A stretch of 64,000 nt of DNA from Aurantiacibacter arachoides (GCF_009827335.1 NZ_WTYH01000001.1:2765501-2829500), one strand, 5' to 3'. Shown: positions 47,116-56,173, numbered from the stretch's first letter. A program made the numbers and translations. Notes: a model not told the origin generated them from the sequence alone.

Positions 47116-48162
47116 ATGCACTACAACAAGCTCGGCCCCACCGGCCTGTTCGTCTCCGAACTGTGCCTTGGCACCATGACCTTCGGCGGCGGCGAGGGCA
47201 TGTGGCAGAAGATCGGCAAGGTGCAGCAAGAGGACGCCTCGGCCTTGCTGCGGCAGGCGGTCGATGCCGGCATCAACTTCGTCGATACCGCCAACGTTTA
47301 TGCCGAGGGGCTGAGCGAGACGATCACCGGGCAGGCGATCCGCGATCTCGGCTTGGCGCGGGACGAGGTGGTGCTGGCGACCAAGGCGCTGGGCCCCATG
47401 GGCGAAGGCATCAATCAGCGCGGCGCGGGGCGCGGGCACCTGCTGCACGCGATCGACGCCAGTCTGGAGCGGCTGGGCATGGACTACGTCGACCTTTACC
47501 AGATCCACGGCGTCGACCCAGAAACCCCGGTGGAGGAGACGCTGCGCGCGCTCGATACCATCGTGACCTCGGGCCGGGCGCGCTATGTCGGCGTTTCCAA
47601 CTGGGCGGCCTGGCAGATCGCCAGGGCGCTGGGCCTTGCCGAGCGGCTGGGCATAACCGCGCCGATCTCGCTCCAGGCCTATTACTCGCTCGCCGGGCGC
47701 GGTCTGGAGCGCGAGATTGCACCGATGCTGAAGGCCGAGGGCCTGGGCCTGATGGTCTGGAGCCCGCTGGCCGGCGGGTTCCTGTCAGGCAAGTATACCC
47801 GCGACGGAGAGGCCGAGGGGCGCCGGGCGGAGTTCGATTTTCCGCCGATCGACAAGGACCGCGGCTTCGACGCCGTCGACGCCATGCGCGCGATTGCTGG
47901 CGCGCACGGCTGTACCGTGGCGCAGGTGGCGCTGGCCTGGCTGCTGGCAAAGCCCGTGGTCACCAGTGTGATTGTGGGCGCGAAGACACCCGAGCAGCTT
48001 GGCGACAACCTGAAGGCGGTCGATGTGAAGCTGACGCAGGCCGACATGGAGACGCTCGACGCCGTATCCGCGCTTGCCCCCGAATATCCTGGCTGGATGA
48101 TCGAGCGGCAGGCGACTTACCGCTCTGGTGGCCGCGCCGGCGATGCGCCCAAACGCGACTGA
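47116..48162 (+). CDS. Aldo/keto reductase
   Basis: The 348-residue protein is an AKR TIM barrel: MHYNKLGPTGLFVSELCLGTMTFGGG, then FVDTANVYAEGLSE with the catalytic Asp and Tyr, LATKALG with the Lys, and VDLYQIHGVD with the His. SPLAGGFLSGKYTR is the NADP loop. Such enzymes reduce aldehydes; the substrate is not known. The start has AGGA nine bases upstream. nadD begins six bases after its stop. Confidence 0.92.
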   Translation: MHYNKLGPTGLFVSELCLGTMTFGGGEGMWQKIGKVQQEDASALLRQAVDAGINFVDTANVYAEGLSETITGQAIRDLGLARDEVVLATKALGPMGEGINQRGAGRGHLLHAIDASLERLGMDYVDLYQIHGVDPETPVEETLRALDTIVTSGRARYVGVSNWAAWQIARALGLAERLGITAPISLQAYYSLAGRGLEREIAPMLKAEGLGLMVWSPLAGGFLSGKYTRDGEAEGRRAEFDFPPIDKDRGFDAVDAMRAIAGAHGCTVAQVALAWLLAKPVVTSVIVGAKTPEQLGDNLKAVDVKLTQADMETLDAVSALAPEYPGWMIERQATYRSGGRAGDAPKRD

Positions 48163-48167
48163 TACGC

Positions 48168-48833
48168 TTGAACCGGACCGGCCCCGTCACCGGCCTTCTG
48201 GGAGGCAGCTTCAACCCCGCGCACGGCGGACACCGCCGCGTGTCGCTGTTCGCGCTGGAGGCGCTGGCGCTGGACGAGATCTGGTGGATGGTCTCCCCCG
48301 GCAATCCTTTGAAGCCCGCGGCAGGCATGGCGCCGCTGGGCGCGCGGGTGAAATCGGCCCGGGCCGTAAGCCGCGCCGCGCCGATCCGCGTCACCGCGAT
48401 CGAACAGACGCTCGGCACACGCTACACCATCGACACCGCCCGCGCGTTGAAGCGCCGCTACCCCAAGCGCCGGTTCGTGTGGCTGATGGGGGCGGACAAT
48501 CTGGCCCAGTTCCACCGCTGGAAGGACTGGCGCGCCCTCGCCCGGGAAATGCCCATTGCCGTGATTGCCCGTCCGGGGTATGACACGGATGCCCTCGCGA
48601 GCCCCGCGATGGCGTGGTTGCGGCGTTTCCGGTTGTCCGCTGCCGGGTTCAGAAACCGGGGCGAATGGAGCGCACCTGCGCTGATAGAGCTGCGTTTCGA
48701 TCCCGATCCGCGTTCGGCCACCGCGATACGCCGGTCCGATCCGCACTGGGCAAGCCGCCTTGCCGGCCCTGCCCCGCGGGACGAACTGACGCATTCCCTC
48801 ATTCACGATCCGTCCACTGGGCACGGCGCATGA
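48168..48833 (+). CDS. nadD: Nicotinate-nucleotide adenylyltransferase
   Basis: NadD makes nicotinic acid adenine dinucleotide in NAD synthesis. The 221-residue protein begins at TTG 48168, five bases after the aldo/keto reductase stop. LLGGSFNPAHGGHRRVS is the nucleotidyl-transferase motif with HxGH. WWMVSPGNPLKP and FVWLMGADNLAQFHRWKDW are family segments. rsfS and rlmH follow, a usual bacterial order. The TTG start is chosen because similarity starts at residue 4 and no better codon exists. Confidence 0.92.
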   Translation: MNRTGPVTGLLGGSFNPAHGGHRRVSLFALEALALDEIWWMVSPGNPLKPAAGMAPLGARVKSARAVSRAAPIRVTAIEQTLGTRYTIDTARALKRRYPKRRFVWLMGADNLAQFHRWKDWRALAREMPIAVIARPGYDTDALASPAMAWLRRFRLSAAGFRNRGEWSAPALIELRFDPDPRSATAIRRSDPHWASRLAGPAPRDELTHSLIHDPSTGHGA

Positions 48834-48874
48834 TGCGCCCACCCTCGCCCGTCCAAGGAGCATGACCATTAGCG

Positions 48875-49342
48875 ATGACATCAGCCAGCAACGCAGCGCC
48901 TTCGCGCTCGAACGAGAACGGCTCGTCTTCCGCACCCTTCGCACCCATGACTGACACTCCCGAAAACAGAACGCCGCTCCCTCCGTCAGAGCCGGGCTCG
49001 CTTCACGAACTGGTCCTGAAACAACTGGATGACGACCAGGCGACCGAACTCGTCTCGATCCCGCTGGAGGGCAAGAGCTCGATCGCCGATCACATGATCA
49101 TCGCCTCGGGCCGGTCCACGCGGCAGGTCGCGGCGATGGCCAGCAAGCTGGCCGAACGGATCAAGCAACAAGGCATGGGCATTCCCCGCGTCGAGGGTCT
49201 GCCCGCCGCCGACTGGGTCCTGATCGATGCGGGCGACGTGGTCGTCCACCTGTTCCGGCCCGAGGTGCGCAGCTTCTACAACCTCGAACGGATGTGGGGC
49301 TTCGGCGAAGATGGCCAGACCCGGCAGATGGGCAGCGCCTGA
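48875..49342 (+). CDS. rsfS: Ribosome silencing factor RsfS
   Basis: RsfS binds protein L14 on the 50S subunit and blocks subunit joining when nutrients are low. The core MIIASGRSTRQVAAMASKLAER, WVLIDAGDVVVHLFRPEVRSFYNLERMW is diagnostic. The 155-residue form from ATG 48875 has a non-conserved N-terminus; ATG 48947 (131 residues) is as likely. An upstream 30-codon frame (48862-48954) overlaps the second ATG and could couple translation. The order nadD-rsfS-rlmH is common. Confidence 0.92.
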   Translation: MTSASNAAPSRSNENGSSSAPFAPMTDTPENRTPLPPSEPGSLHELVLKQLDDDQATELVSIPLEGKSSIADHMIIASGRSTRQVAAMASKLAERIKQQGMGIPRVEGLPAADWVLIDAGDVVVHLFRPEVRSFYNLERMWGFGEDGQTRQMGSA

Positions 49343-49352
49343 TTCGCTTCGT

Positions 49353-49372
49353 GGACCGGCCTCCGCCGGTCC
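49353..49372. repeat. Inverted repeat after rsfS
   Basis: GGACCGGC and GCCGGTCC form a perfect eight-base stem with a CTCC loop. No T-run follows, so terminator activity is doubtful. The 133-base gap to rlmH has further GC-rich self-complementary segments (49420-49445). Confidence 0.4.
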
Positions 49373-49475
49373 GTCCTCGCTATGCGCGCAGGCAAGCTGC
49401 GCCCGCTGCGGGCGGCCGGTCGGCCTTGCGGGGCCGGTGGCCCCGTATCGAGCGGTCTAGGCGGATTTCCTGACC

Positions 49476-49898
49476 ATGCTCCTCCATGTCATCGCCCGGG
49501 GCAAGATCGCCCGGTCGCCTGAAGCGGAGCTGGTGGCGCGGTACGAGAAGCGGCTGATCTGGCCGGTCAGGCTGACCGAACTGCCGGAGACGGGCGGCAA
49601 GGTTGCCGATCCGCTCACCCCCTGCCGCACCGTCCTGCTCGACGAGAAGGGCCGCGACCTTTCTTCCGAGCAGCTCGCCGCGCAGCTCGAAAGCTGGCGC
49701 GACGGCGGCATTCGCGAATGCCGCTTCGTGCTCGGCGCGGCGGATGGGCATTCCGTGGCGGAGCGCGCCGGCGCCGATCTGCTGCTCGCCTTTGGCAAGG
49801 CGACCTGGCCGCACCTGCTCGCCCGCGCGATGCTGATGGAGCAGCTTTTCCGCGCCACCGCGATCCTTGCCGGACACCCCTATCATCGGGCAGGGTAG
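49476..49898 (+). CDS. rlmH: 23S rRNA (pseudouridine1915-N3)-methyltransferase RlmH
   Basis: RlmH methylates pseudouridine 1915 in helix 69 of 23S rRNA. The 140-residue SPOUT protein has MLLHVIARGKIARSPEAELVARYEKR, FVLGAADGHSV (SAM-binding loop, usually VIGGADG) and MLMEQLFRATAILAGHPYHR at the knotted C-terminus. It is the usual neighbour of rsfS. The next gene starts five bases after its stop. Confidence 0.95.
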   Translation: MLLHVIARGKIARSPEAELVARYEKRLIWPVRLTELPETGGKVADPLTPCRTVLLDEKGRDLSSEQLAAQLESWRDGGIRECRFVLGAADGHSVAERAGADLLLAFGKATWPHLLARAMLMEQLFRATAILAGHPYHRAG

Positions 49899-49902
49899 CC
49901 AC

Positions 49903-51132
49903 GTGTCGCACCGCGTGCTCCTTCTTGCCCTCGCCGCGCTCGCCTTTGCCGCCGCGGCGGCAAATGCGCAGAGGGCGCCGGCCTACGGTTCGTCGGGCGA
50001 CACCCGCGCCGCGCTCGCCTCTGCACTACAGGAACGCGCCGCCGCCGAGGCGCGCAGCGAGCGGCTCGATGCCGAGGCCGAGCGTGCGCAGGATGCTGCC
50101 ACCCGCTCGGCCCGCCAGACCGCCGCGCTGGCCGCGCGCATCCAGCAGGCCGAGGCCGGGGTCGCCGCCGCCCGTGCGCGGATCGCCATCGTCGAGGGAC
50201 AGCGCACCCGGCTGCGCGAGGAGCTTGGCATAGAGCAGCGGCCGCTTGTGCGCCTCACCGCCGCCCTGCAACAATTCAGCCGCCGCCCCGTGGCCCTGTC
50301 CGTGCTGCGCCCGGGCGAGGTGCAGGACGTGGTCTATCTGCGGGCTGTCCTGCACAACGCGGTGCCGCAGGTGCAGGCGAGCACGCAGGGGCTTCGCGCC
50401 CGTATCGCCCGCGCCGACGCGCTGCGCCGCGAAGCCGCCGCCACGGCCAGCGCGCTACAGTCCGAGGAAGCGACGCTCGGCACCCGGCGCCGCGAGCTGG
50501 CCGAGGTGGAAACCCGCCAGCGTCTGGCCGCGCGCGCCGCCGGTCGCGAGGCCAGCCGCGAGGCCGAACGCGCGCTGGCGCTGGCCGAGGAGGTGCGCGA
50601 TCTCGATGGGCTGGTCGACGAGCTCGACCGCGCTGCCGCCCTGCGTCGCCGCCTGGCCGCGCTACCGGGCCCGCGCCCCCGCCCCGGCGCACCGGGTTCC
50701 GCCGCCTCGGGCTCGGCCGAGCCTGCCGTTGATGTCACGCCTGCCCCCGACGCCACGGCCGCCGTGGGGGCGCCCTCGCCCTACATCCTGCCGGTCACCG
50801 GCCGCACGCTGACAGGGTTCGGCGCGCCCCAGGCGGCGGGCCTCAGTCGCGGCATCACCCTTGCGCCCCTCGCCGGCGCGCAGGTGGTTGCTCCCGCCGC
50901 CGGCCGCGTTGCCTTTGCCGGCCCCTATCGCGGCTATGGGCGCATCGTCATCATCGAACATCCGGGCGGCTGGACCAGTCTTGTCACCGGGCTCGCCCGC
51001 ACCGACGTTGCCGTGGGGCAGCAGCTCGTCGGCGGCGCCCCGCTCGGTGTGGCGGGTCCACGGCAGCCCAGCGTCACCGTGGAACTGCGGCGCGACGGAG
51101 AGGCTGTGAACCCGGTCCGGTTCCTCTCCTGA
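49903..51132 (+). CDS. EnvC-like M23 protein with degenerate active site, exported
   Basis: The 409-residue protein starts at GTG 49903 and has a signal peptide (SHRVLLLALAALAFAAAAANA). An Ala/Arg/Glu-rich coiled coil fills about residues 35-270. The C-terminal LytM-like domain runs VTGRTLTGFGAPQAAGLSRGITLAPLAG..., where the zinc ligands of active enzymes (HxGxD and HLH) are replaced (LSRGITL and SVTVEL). This fits EnvC-type amidase activators in cell division. CtpA-like S41 protease follows, a frequent pairing. Confidence 0.88.
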   Translation: MSHRVLLLALAALAFAAAAANAQRAPAYGSSGDTRAALASALQERAAAEARSERLDAEAERAQDAATRSARQTAALAARIQQAEAGVAAARARIAIVEGQRTRLREELGIEQRPLVRLTAALQQFSRRPVALSVLRPGEVQDVVYLRAVLHNAVPQVQASTQGLRARIARADALRREAAATASALQSEEATLGTRRRELAEVETRQRLAARAAGREASREAERALALAEEVRDLDGLVDELDRAAALRRRLAALPGPRPRPGAPGSAASGSAEPAVDVTPAPDATAAVGAPSPYILPVTGRTLTGFGAPQAAGLSRGITLAPLAGAQVVAPAAGRVAFAGPYRGYGRIVIIEHPGGWTSLVTGLARTDVAVGQQLVGGAPLGVAGPRQPSVTVELRRDGEAVNPVRFLS

Positions 51133-51222
51133 GCTTTTTCGACCACAATCGTAGTTATGTAGCGTTAAGTGAGACCATGCGATAAAGCGCGTTCACGGGA
51201 CATTCGACAGGAACCGCCCTTC

Positions 51223-52554
51223 ATGAAGTTCGCCGCCACCGTCCGCGCCGCCGCGCTTTGCACCGCCGTCGCCCTGCTGCCCGCCACCACGGCCGGATAC
51301 GCGCAGGTCGAGGCACGCGTCTCGCCCGAATTCGCCCGCCTGTTCGCCACCTACCAGCGCATCAAGACGAGCTATGTCGATCAGGTCGATGACGAGGCAC
51401 TGATCCGCGGCGCGATCGACGGGATGCTGGCCTCGCTCGATCCCCACTCCTCCTATCTCGACGGCACCGCGCTGCAGCGCCTGAACACCATGATCGACGG
51501 CAACTACCAGGGCCTGGGCATTTCGGTGCAGATGGAAGACGGCGCGGTAAAGGTCATCTCGCCGTTCCGCGGCAGCCCTGCCGAACAGGCCGGCGTCGCA
51601 GCGGGCGATTACATCACCCACATCGACGGACGGCTGATCTACGGGCTCGAGATCGATCAGGCGGTGGAGCAGATGCGCGGCCCCGCGGGCAGCGCGATCG
51701 AGCTGACCATATTTCGCCCCGGACGCGACAACAGCTTCGACGTGACGGTAACCCGCGGCGTGATCGAGCTGGAGCCCGTCACCTCCGAATTGATCGACGG
51801 CAATATCGGCCACATCATGGTCAACGAATTTTCCGCCGACGTCGGTTCCGACGTGCGCAACGCCCTGCGCGATCTGCAGGGCCAGGCGACCGGGCGGCTG
51901 ACGGGCCTCGTCCTCGACCTGCGCCGCAACCCCGGCGGCTCGCTGGACGAGGCGGTGGCCCTGTCCGACCTGTTCCTGTCCGACGGGCAGATCGTTTCGC
52001 AACGCGGGCGCAACCGGCAGGATACCATCGTCTACGAATCGGAAACCGTCTATCGCGGCGACGTGGCCGAAGGGCTGCCGATCATCGTGCTGATCGACGA
52101 AGGCTCGGCCTCGGCCAGCGAGATCGTTGCCGGCGCGCTGCAGGACCATCACCGCGCGCTGGTGATGGGGGAACGCAGTTTCGGCAAGGGCAGCGTGCAG
52201 ACGCTGCTGCCGCTCACCCGCGATTCGGCGCTGAAGCTGACCACGGCGCGCTATTACACGCCCTCGGGCCGCAGCGTGCAGGAAGGCGGGATCGAGCCCG
52301 ACATTCGCGTGCCCCAGCTGTCCGATCCCGACGCCGAGCGCCGCCAGCGCCTGGCGATGCGCGAAAGCGACCTGCGTGGCCACCTGGTGAACGAGGCCGG
52401 CGTGCAGGACGAAGCGCTTGAGCGGGATCGGCTCGACGATCCGCGCTTTCAGCTCACCGCCGCACAGCTGGAGGAACAGGGGGTCACCGACTTCCAGCTC
52501 GATTATGCCGTGCGCACCCTGCGTCGCACCGCCGGCACGGTTGCGAGTCGCTAG
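51223..52554 (+). CDS. ctpA: S41 family carboxy-terminal processing protease (CtpA type)
   Basis: The 443-residue protein has a signal peptide (MKFAATVRAAALCTAVALLPATTAGYA). A PDZ domain spans about 85-170 (GLGISVQMEDGAVKVISPF). The catalytic Ser/Lys dyad is in SASASEIVAGALQDHHRALVMGERSFGKGSVQ, with Ser in SAS and Lys in GKGS. It degrades periplasmic proteins from their C-termini. The C-terminal 80 residues are helical. ATG 51223 is chosen after the open frame's early unrelated part. Confidence 0.94.
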   Translation: MKFAATVRAAALCTAVALLPATTAGYAQVEARVSPEFARLFATYQRIKTSYVDQVDDEALIRGAIDGMLASLDPHSSYLDGTALQRLNTMIDGNYQGLGISVQMEDGAVKVISPFRGSPAEQAGVAAGDYITHIDGRLIYGLEIDQAVEQMRGPAGSAIELTIFRPGRDNSFDVTVTRGVIELEPVTSELIDGNIGHIMVNEFSADVGSDVRNALRDLQGQATGRLTGLVLDLRRNPGGSLDEAVALSDLFLSDGQIVSQRGRNRQDTIVYESETVYRGDVAEGLPIIVLIDEGSASASEIVAGALQDHHRALVMGERSFGKGSVQTLLPLTRDSALKLTTARYYTPSGRSVQEGGIEPDIRVPQLSDPDAERRQRLAMRESDLRGHLVNEAGVQDEALERDRLDDPRFQLTAAQLEEQGVTDFQLDYAVRTLRRTAGTVASR

Positions 52555-52575
52555 GGCAGGTCCCATAGAGGAAGG

Positions 52576-53049
52576 GTGACCCCGCCACTCTCCCCGTCCG
52601 ACAAACTGGCCCAGCGGCTGGCGCTGGGGATCCCCGCGCTGCTGCTGGCCGGGGCCTATATCTCGCAATACGGCTTCGGCCTGTTTCCGTGCGAGATGTG
52701 CTGGTGGCAGCGGTACCCGCATTTCGCCGCGATCCCGCTGGCCTTTCTATCCACCCTTGCCCGACCGCGCCGGATGTGGATCGCGCTGGCGGGCCTGGCG
52801 ATCTTCGTCTCCGGGCTGATCGGCGCGTTCCATGCAGGGGTGGAGTGGCACTGGTGGCAGGGCATAACCGGATGCACCGGGCAGGCCGATCCCTTTGCGC
52901 TGGGCGTGGTGCGCTGTGACGAGGCGGCGTTTCGTTTCCTGGGCATATCGCTGGCGGGCTGGAATGCGCTCATCTCCATCGGCGCCGCCGTGGCGATCTG
53001 GCTGTTGCTGCTGGCAAAGGACAAGCGCGCGAAAGGAATTCGGACATGA
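52576..53049 (+). CDS. dsbB: Disulfide bond formation protein B
   Basis: DsbB reoxidises DsbA with quinone in the inner membrane. The 157-residue protein has four hydrophobic segments, FPCEMCWWQRYPH with the first Cys pair (CxxC), and a second Cys pair in the periplasmic loop (GCTGQADPF ... RCDEAA). The start is GTG 52576. It overlaps coq7 by four bases. Confidence 0.92.
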   Translation: MTPPLSPSDKLAQRLALGIPALLLAGAYISQYGFGLFPCEMCWWQRYPHFAAIPLAFLSTLARPRRMWIALAGLAIFVSGLIGAFHAGVEWHWWQGITGCTGQADPFALGVVRCDEAAFRFLGISLAGWNALISIGAAVAIWLLLLAKDKRAKGIRT

Positions 53050-53576
53050 CGCCAGGCACAGGCAAGGACCGCTCGGAAATGATCCGTGTCGATCAGGCGG
53101 GGGAGTTCGGCGCCACGCGCATCTATGCCGGCCAGCTGGCGGTGATGGGCGATCGCGGTCCGCACTCGGCGGAGATTCGCGCCATGGCCGAGCAGGAACG
53201 CGGCCACCGGGCAGAGTTCGATGCGCTGATGGCGCGCCGCGGCGTTCGCCCCACGGCGCTGCACCCCTTGTGGAACATCGCCGGATACGCCTTGGGCGCC
53301 GGGACTGCGCTTCTCGGCCCGGAAGCGGCGATGGCCTGCACCGCTGCGGTGGAGGAAGAGATCGACGCCCATTATTCCCATCAGCTCGACGAACTGGAGC
53401 GTGACGGCGACGATCCCGAGCTTGCCGGCATGATCGAACGTTTCCGCGAGGACGAGCGCGAGCACCGCGATGCTGCCCTGGCACACGGGGCCGAGCGTGC
53501 GCCCGGCTATGCCTTGCTCACCGCCGCCATCCGCCTGGGATGCCGCGCGGCGATCAAGGTCTCGCAAAAAATCTGA
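53046..53576 (+). CDS. coq7: Demethoxyubiquinone hydroxylase Coq7
   Basis: Coq7 hydroxylates 2-octaprenyl-3-methyl-6-methoxy-benzoquinol in ubiquinone synthesis. The 176-residue protein has diiron ligand motifs: IRVDQAGEFGATRIYAGQ with Glu, AEQERGHRAEF (ExxH), VEEEIDAHYSHQ and EDEREHRDAAL (ExxH). The protein is soluble or membrane-associated. It overlaps dsbB; cotranscription is likely. Confidence 0.94.
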   Translation: MTPGTGKDRSEMIRVDQAGEFGATRIYAGQLAVMGDRGPHSAEIRAMAEQERGHRAEFDALMARRGVRPTALHPLWNIAGYALGAGTALLGPEAAMACTAAVEEEIDAHYSHQLDELERDGDDPELAGMIERFREDEREHRDAALAHGAERAPGYALLTAAIRLGCRAAIKVSQKI

Positions 53577-53651
53577 AACAAGCCTGCTTCATCGCGCGTT
53601 AAAGCGGTGAGGCGCTGTTCTGGCGCCACGATTTTTCTGCGAGGACCCTCG

Positions 53652-54278
53652 ATGATCCGCCTGCCCGCCCTTCTTGCCGCCAGTGTCTTTGGCACCGCGT
53701 TCGCCAGCGCTCTCGCCCCCACGCCCGCCGCCGCCCAGGACGAGGGCGGGGACCGGGTGAACCAGGTCATCATCTTCGGCGAGGACGCGTGCCCCGTGTC
53801 CACCGGAGAGACGATCACCGTCTGTGCCCGGCTGGACGAGAGCGAACGCTATCGCATCCCCGAGCGCCTGCGGAACAGCACGTCACCCCAGAACGAGGCC
53901 TGGGCCCAGCGTTTCCAGAGCCTGGAGGCGGTTGGTGCCTTCGGACCGCTGTCGTGTACGCCGGTCGGCGCGGGCGGAGATCTGGGCTGCACGGTCGAGA
54001 TGATAGAGCAGGCCTACGCCGCCCGCGCGGCCGGCACCGACGTGCGCATGGCCGAGCTGGTCGCGGAGGCGCGGCAGGAACGCTACGCCGAGATCGAGGG
54101 CGATGCCGCCGCCTATCAGGCCCGCGTCGAGGTGTTGGAGGAGGCGGAGTTCGAACGTCGTCGTCAGGCGCAGTCGCAGACCCTGCCCGGTGAAGCGCCG
54201 CAGGAGGACGCCGTGCTCGTCAACCCCGCCGCCATTCCGCAGACCCCGCCGCCGACGGATACCATCGTCAACGACTGA
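53652..54278 (+). CDS. Exported conserved protein with paired cysteines, unknown function
   Basis: The 208-residue protein has a signal peptide (MIRLPALLAASVFGTAFASALAPTPAAA). The mature part has VIIFGEDACPVSTGETITVCARLDES, then RNSTSPQNEAWAQRFQSLEAVG, and SCTPVGAGGDLGCTVEM. The four cysteines look able to form two disulfides. The C-terminal half is helical and Glu/Ala/Arg-rich, ending Pro-rich. I recall similar unnamed proteins in sphingomonads but cannot name a family. The start is ATG 53652, with GAGGA 8 bases before. Confidence 0.7.
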   Translation: MIRLPALLAASVFGTAFASALAPTPAAAQDEGGDRVNQVIIFGEDACPVSTGETITVCARLDESERYRIPERLRNSTSPQNEAWAQRFQSLEAVGAFGPLSCTPVGAGGDLGCTVEMIEQAYAARAAGTDVRMAELVAEARQERYAEIEGDAAAYQARVEVLEEAEFERRRQAQSQTLPGEAPQEDAVLVNPAAIPQTPPPTDTIVND

Positions 54279-54290
54279 GCCGGGCCCGCC

Positions 54291-55094
54291 CTAGGTAAGG
54301 GCGATGTCCGGCGCGTCTTCCTGTTTCATGCCCACGACGTGGTAGCCCGCGTCGACGTGGTGCGTCTCTCCGGTGACCCCGCTCGACAGGTCGGAGCACA
54401 GGTACAGCCCCGCCCCGCCGACATCCTCGATGGTGACGTTGCGCCGCAGCGGCGCGTTCAGTTCGTTCCACTTGAGGATGTAGCGGAAATCACCGATCCC
54501 GCTGGCGGCCAGTGTCTTGATCGGGCCGGCGCTGATGGCGTTCACCCGGATGTTTTCCGGCCCGAGATCGTTGGCGAGGTATTGCACGCTTGTTTCCAGC
54601 GCGGCCTTGGCGACGCCCATGACGTTGTAATGCGGCACGACCTTTTCCGCGCCGTAGTAGGTCAGCGTGACGATGCTGCCGCCATCCTGCATCAGCGGGC
54701 GGGCGCGCTTGGCGGCGGCGACCAGCGAATAAGCCGAGATGTTCATCGTCATCAGGAAGTTTTCGAGGCTGGTGTCGACGTACCCGCCGCGAAGCTCGTT
54801 CTTGTCGGAAAAGCCGATGGCGTGGACCAGGAAGTCGAGCTTGCCCCAGCGGTCTGCGATCTCGGCAAACGTCGCGTCCATCGCATCCATGCTCGACACG
54901 TCGCATTCGACCATGAAGTTGCTGCCGACTTCGCTGGCGAGCGGACCGACGCGCTTTTTCAGCGCTTCTCCCTGGTAGGAGAACGCCATTTCGGCGCCGT
55001 GTTCGTGCAACTTTTTCGCGATGCCCCAGGCCAGCGACTTGTCGTTCGCCAGTCCCATGATGAGGCCTCGCTTGCCTGCCATCAGCCCCGTCAT
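54291..55094 (-). CDS. fabI: Enoyl-[acyl-carrier-protein] reductase FabI (NADH)
   Basis: FabI reduces enoyl-ACP in the last step of each fatty acid elongation round. The 267-residue protein has the Rossmann start KRGLIMGLANDKSLAWGIAK, the Gly-rich and Asn motif, VHAIGFSDKNELRGGY, TLTYYGAEKVVPHYNVMGVAKA with active Tyr and Lys spaced by six, and NAISAGPIKTLAASGI. It is the usual target family of triclosan and isoniazid. Its ATG overlaps the preceding BrkB stop. Confidence 0.96.
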   Translation of the reverse strand: MTGLMAGKRGLIMGLANDKSLAWGIAKKLHEHGAEMAFSYQGEALKKRVGPLASEVGSNFMVECDVSSMDAMDATFAEIADRWGKLDFLVHAIGFSDKNELRGGYVDTSLENFLMTMNISAYSLVAAAKRARPLMQDGGSIVTLTYYGAEKVVPHYNVMGVAKAALETSVQYLANDLGPENIRVNAISAGPIKTLAASGIGDFRYILKWNELNAPLRRNVTIEDVGGAGLYLCSDLSSGVTGETHHVDAGYHVVGMKQEDAPDIALT

Positions 55095-56173
55095 GCCTTG
55101 TCTCCTTCATCGCGCGTCGCAGCGCCCGTCGTCTCGTCAATCGCCGCCTCCGCCAGCGCCTCGCGCTCGAGCGCCTTGCGTGTACGCTCGTCGGACTGGC
55201 CGATGCGGTTGTGTTCTTCTTCCGGTGTTTCCGCCATTGCCGCGTTGAGCTCGGCGCCGGCGACAACCCCTAGTCCCACGAGATAGAAAAAGAAAAGCGC
55301 GATCATGAACCCAGCGAGCGATCCGTATGTCAGGTCGTAGCTGAACAGGCCGCGCAGCACGGGCGGCAAGGCCAGCGTGACGGTCACCCACCAGCCCGTG
55401 GTCAACAGGGCGCCGGGCCACTTGGGATACCGCCTGGTGCGATATTTCGCCGGCGTCAGTGCCAAGAACAGCAGGTAGATCGAGCCATACAGGCCGAACG
55501 CCGGAATGATTCGCGACAGGGCGAGGCGTCCGATCAGATCGTTGAGATCGGGGAAGTAGGCCTCGATCACCTCCTGCGCCGCGCCGATCATCACCTGCGC
55601 GATGAGCGAGGTGAGCAGCATGAAGACCGCGCCGATGATGATGCCGGTCGACAGCAGGCGATACTTCCAGAACGCCTGTGTGGGGCGTGTGCCGTAGGCG
55701 CGGCGCAGGATGTCGCGGATGGTTTCGACGAGGCTGCCCACGGTCCACAGGCCGAACAGGCCGCCCACCCACAAGAGCCAGCCGTTGCGCGCTTCCACCA
55801 CGTTGCGCCCCACCGGCTCGATCACCTCGCCCACCACCGGTGGCAACGCGGCGAGGATGGCGTTGATGGTGGCGGCGCGGTCGGCTTCCTCGCCGATGGC
55901 GGAAAAGATCGCGGCGGCGGTGATGAAGAAGGGGAAGATCGCCAGCAGCGACATGTAGGCCAAGTTGCCGGCGTGGATGAAACCGTCGTTGAAACAGCCG
56001 ATCGCCACCCGCTTGACCACGGTGAAGGCCCGCGTTCCCGGGCCGATCCTGTCCTTGATATCGTAGCCCAGCCGCTGCCGCGCGGCCTTGCGCCGGGCTT
56101 CCGGCGTATAGTCTGCGCGCGGTGGACCCGCGGTCAGATGATCGTCGTCGTCGGTGATTCCGGCTGGCGTCAT
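55091..56173 (-). CDS. YihY/BrkB family inner membrane protein (second copy)
   Basis: The 360-residue protein has the BrkB pattern: IHAGNLAYMSLLAIFPFFITAAAIF early and the C-terminal LFSYDLTYGSLAGFMIALFFFYLVGLGVVAGAELNAAM. It has six likely membrane segments and a Glu/Ala-rich tail. Function unknown. It is longer than the copy at 21458 and only distantly similar, so they are separate family members. It is coupled to fabI by a four-base overlap. Confidence 0.85.
   Translation of the reverse strand: MTPAGITDDDDHLTAGPPRADYTPEARRKAARQRLGYDIKDRIGPGTRAFTVVKRVAIGCFNDGFIHAGNLAYMSLLAIFPFFITAAAIFSAIGEEADRAATINAILAALPPVVGEVIEPVGRNVVEARNGWLLWVGGLFGLWTVGSLVETIRDILRRAYGTRPTQAFWKYRLLSTGIIIGAVFMLLTSLIAQVMIGAAQEVIEAYFPDLNDLIGRLALSRIIPAFGLYGSIYLLFLALTPAKYRTRRYPKWPGALLTTGWWVTVTLALPPVLRGLFSYDLTYGSLAGFMIALFFFYLVGLGVVAGAELNAAMAETPEEEHNRIGQSDERTRKALEREALAEAAIDETTGAATRDEGDKA

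Noticed and set aside
45885..47117. 410-codon minus-strand frame opposite proA
   Set aside because: proA is clear; the antisense product has no recognisable domain.
51193..52722. 509-codon minus-strand frame opposite the S41 protease
   Set aside because: It overlaps a well-supported protease gene and lacks motifs or a good start.
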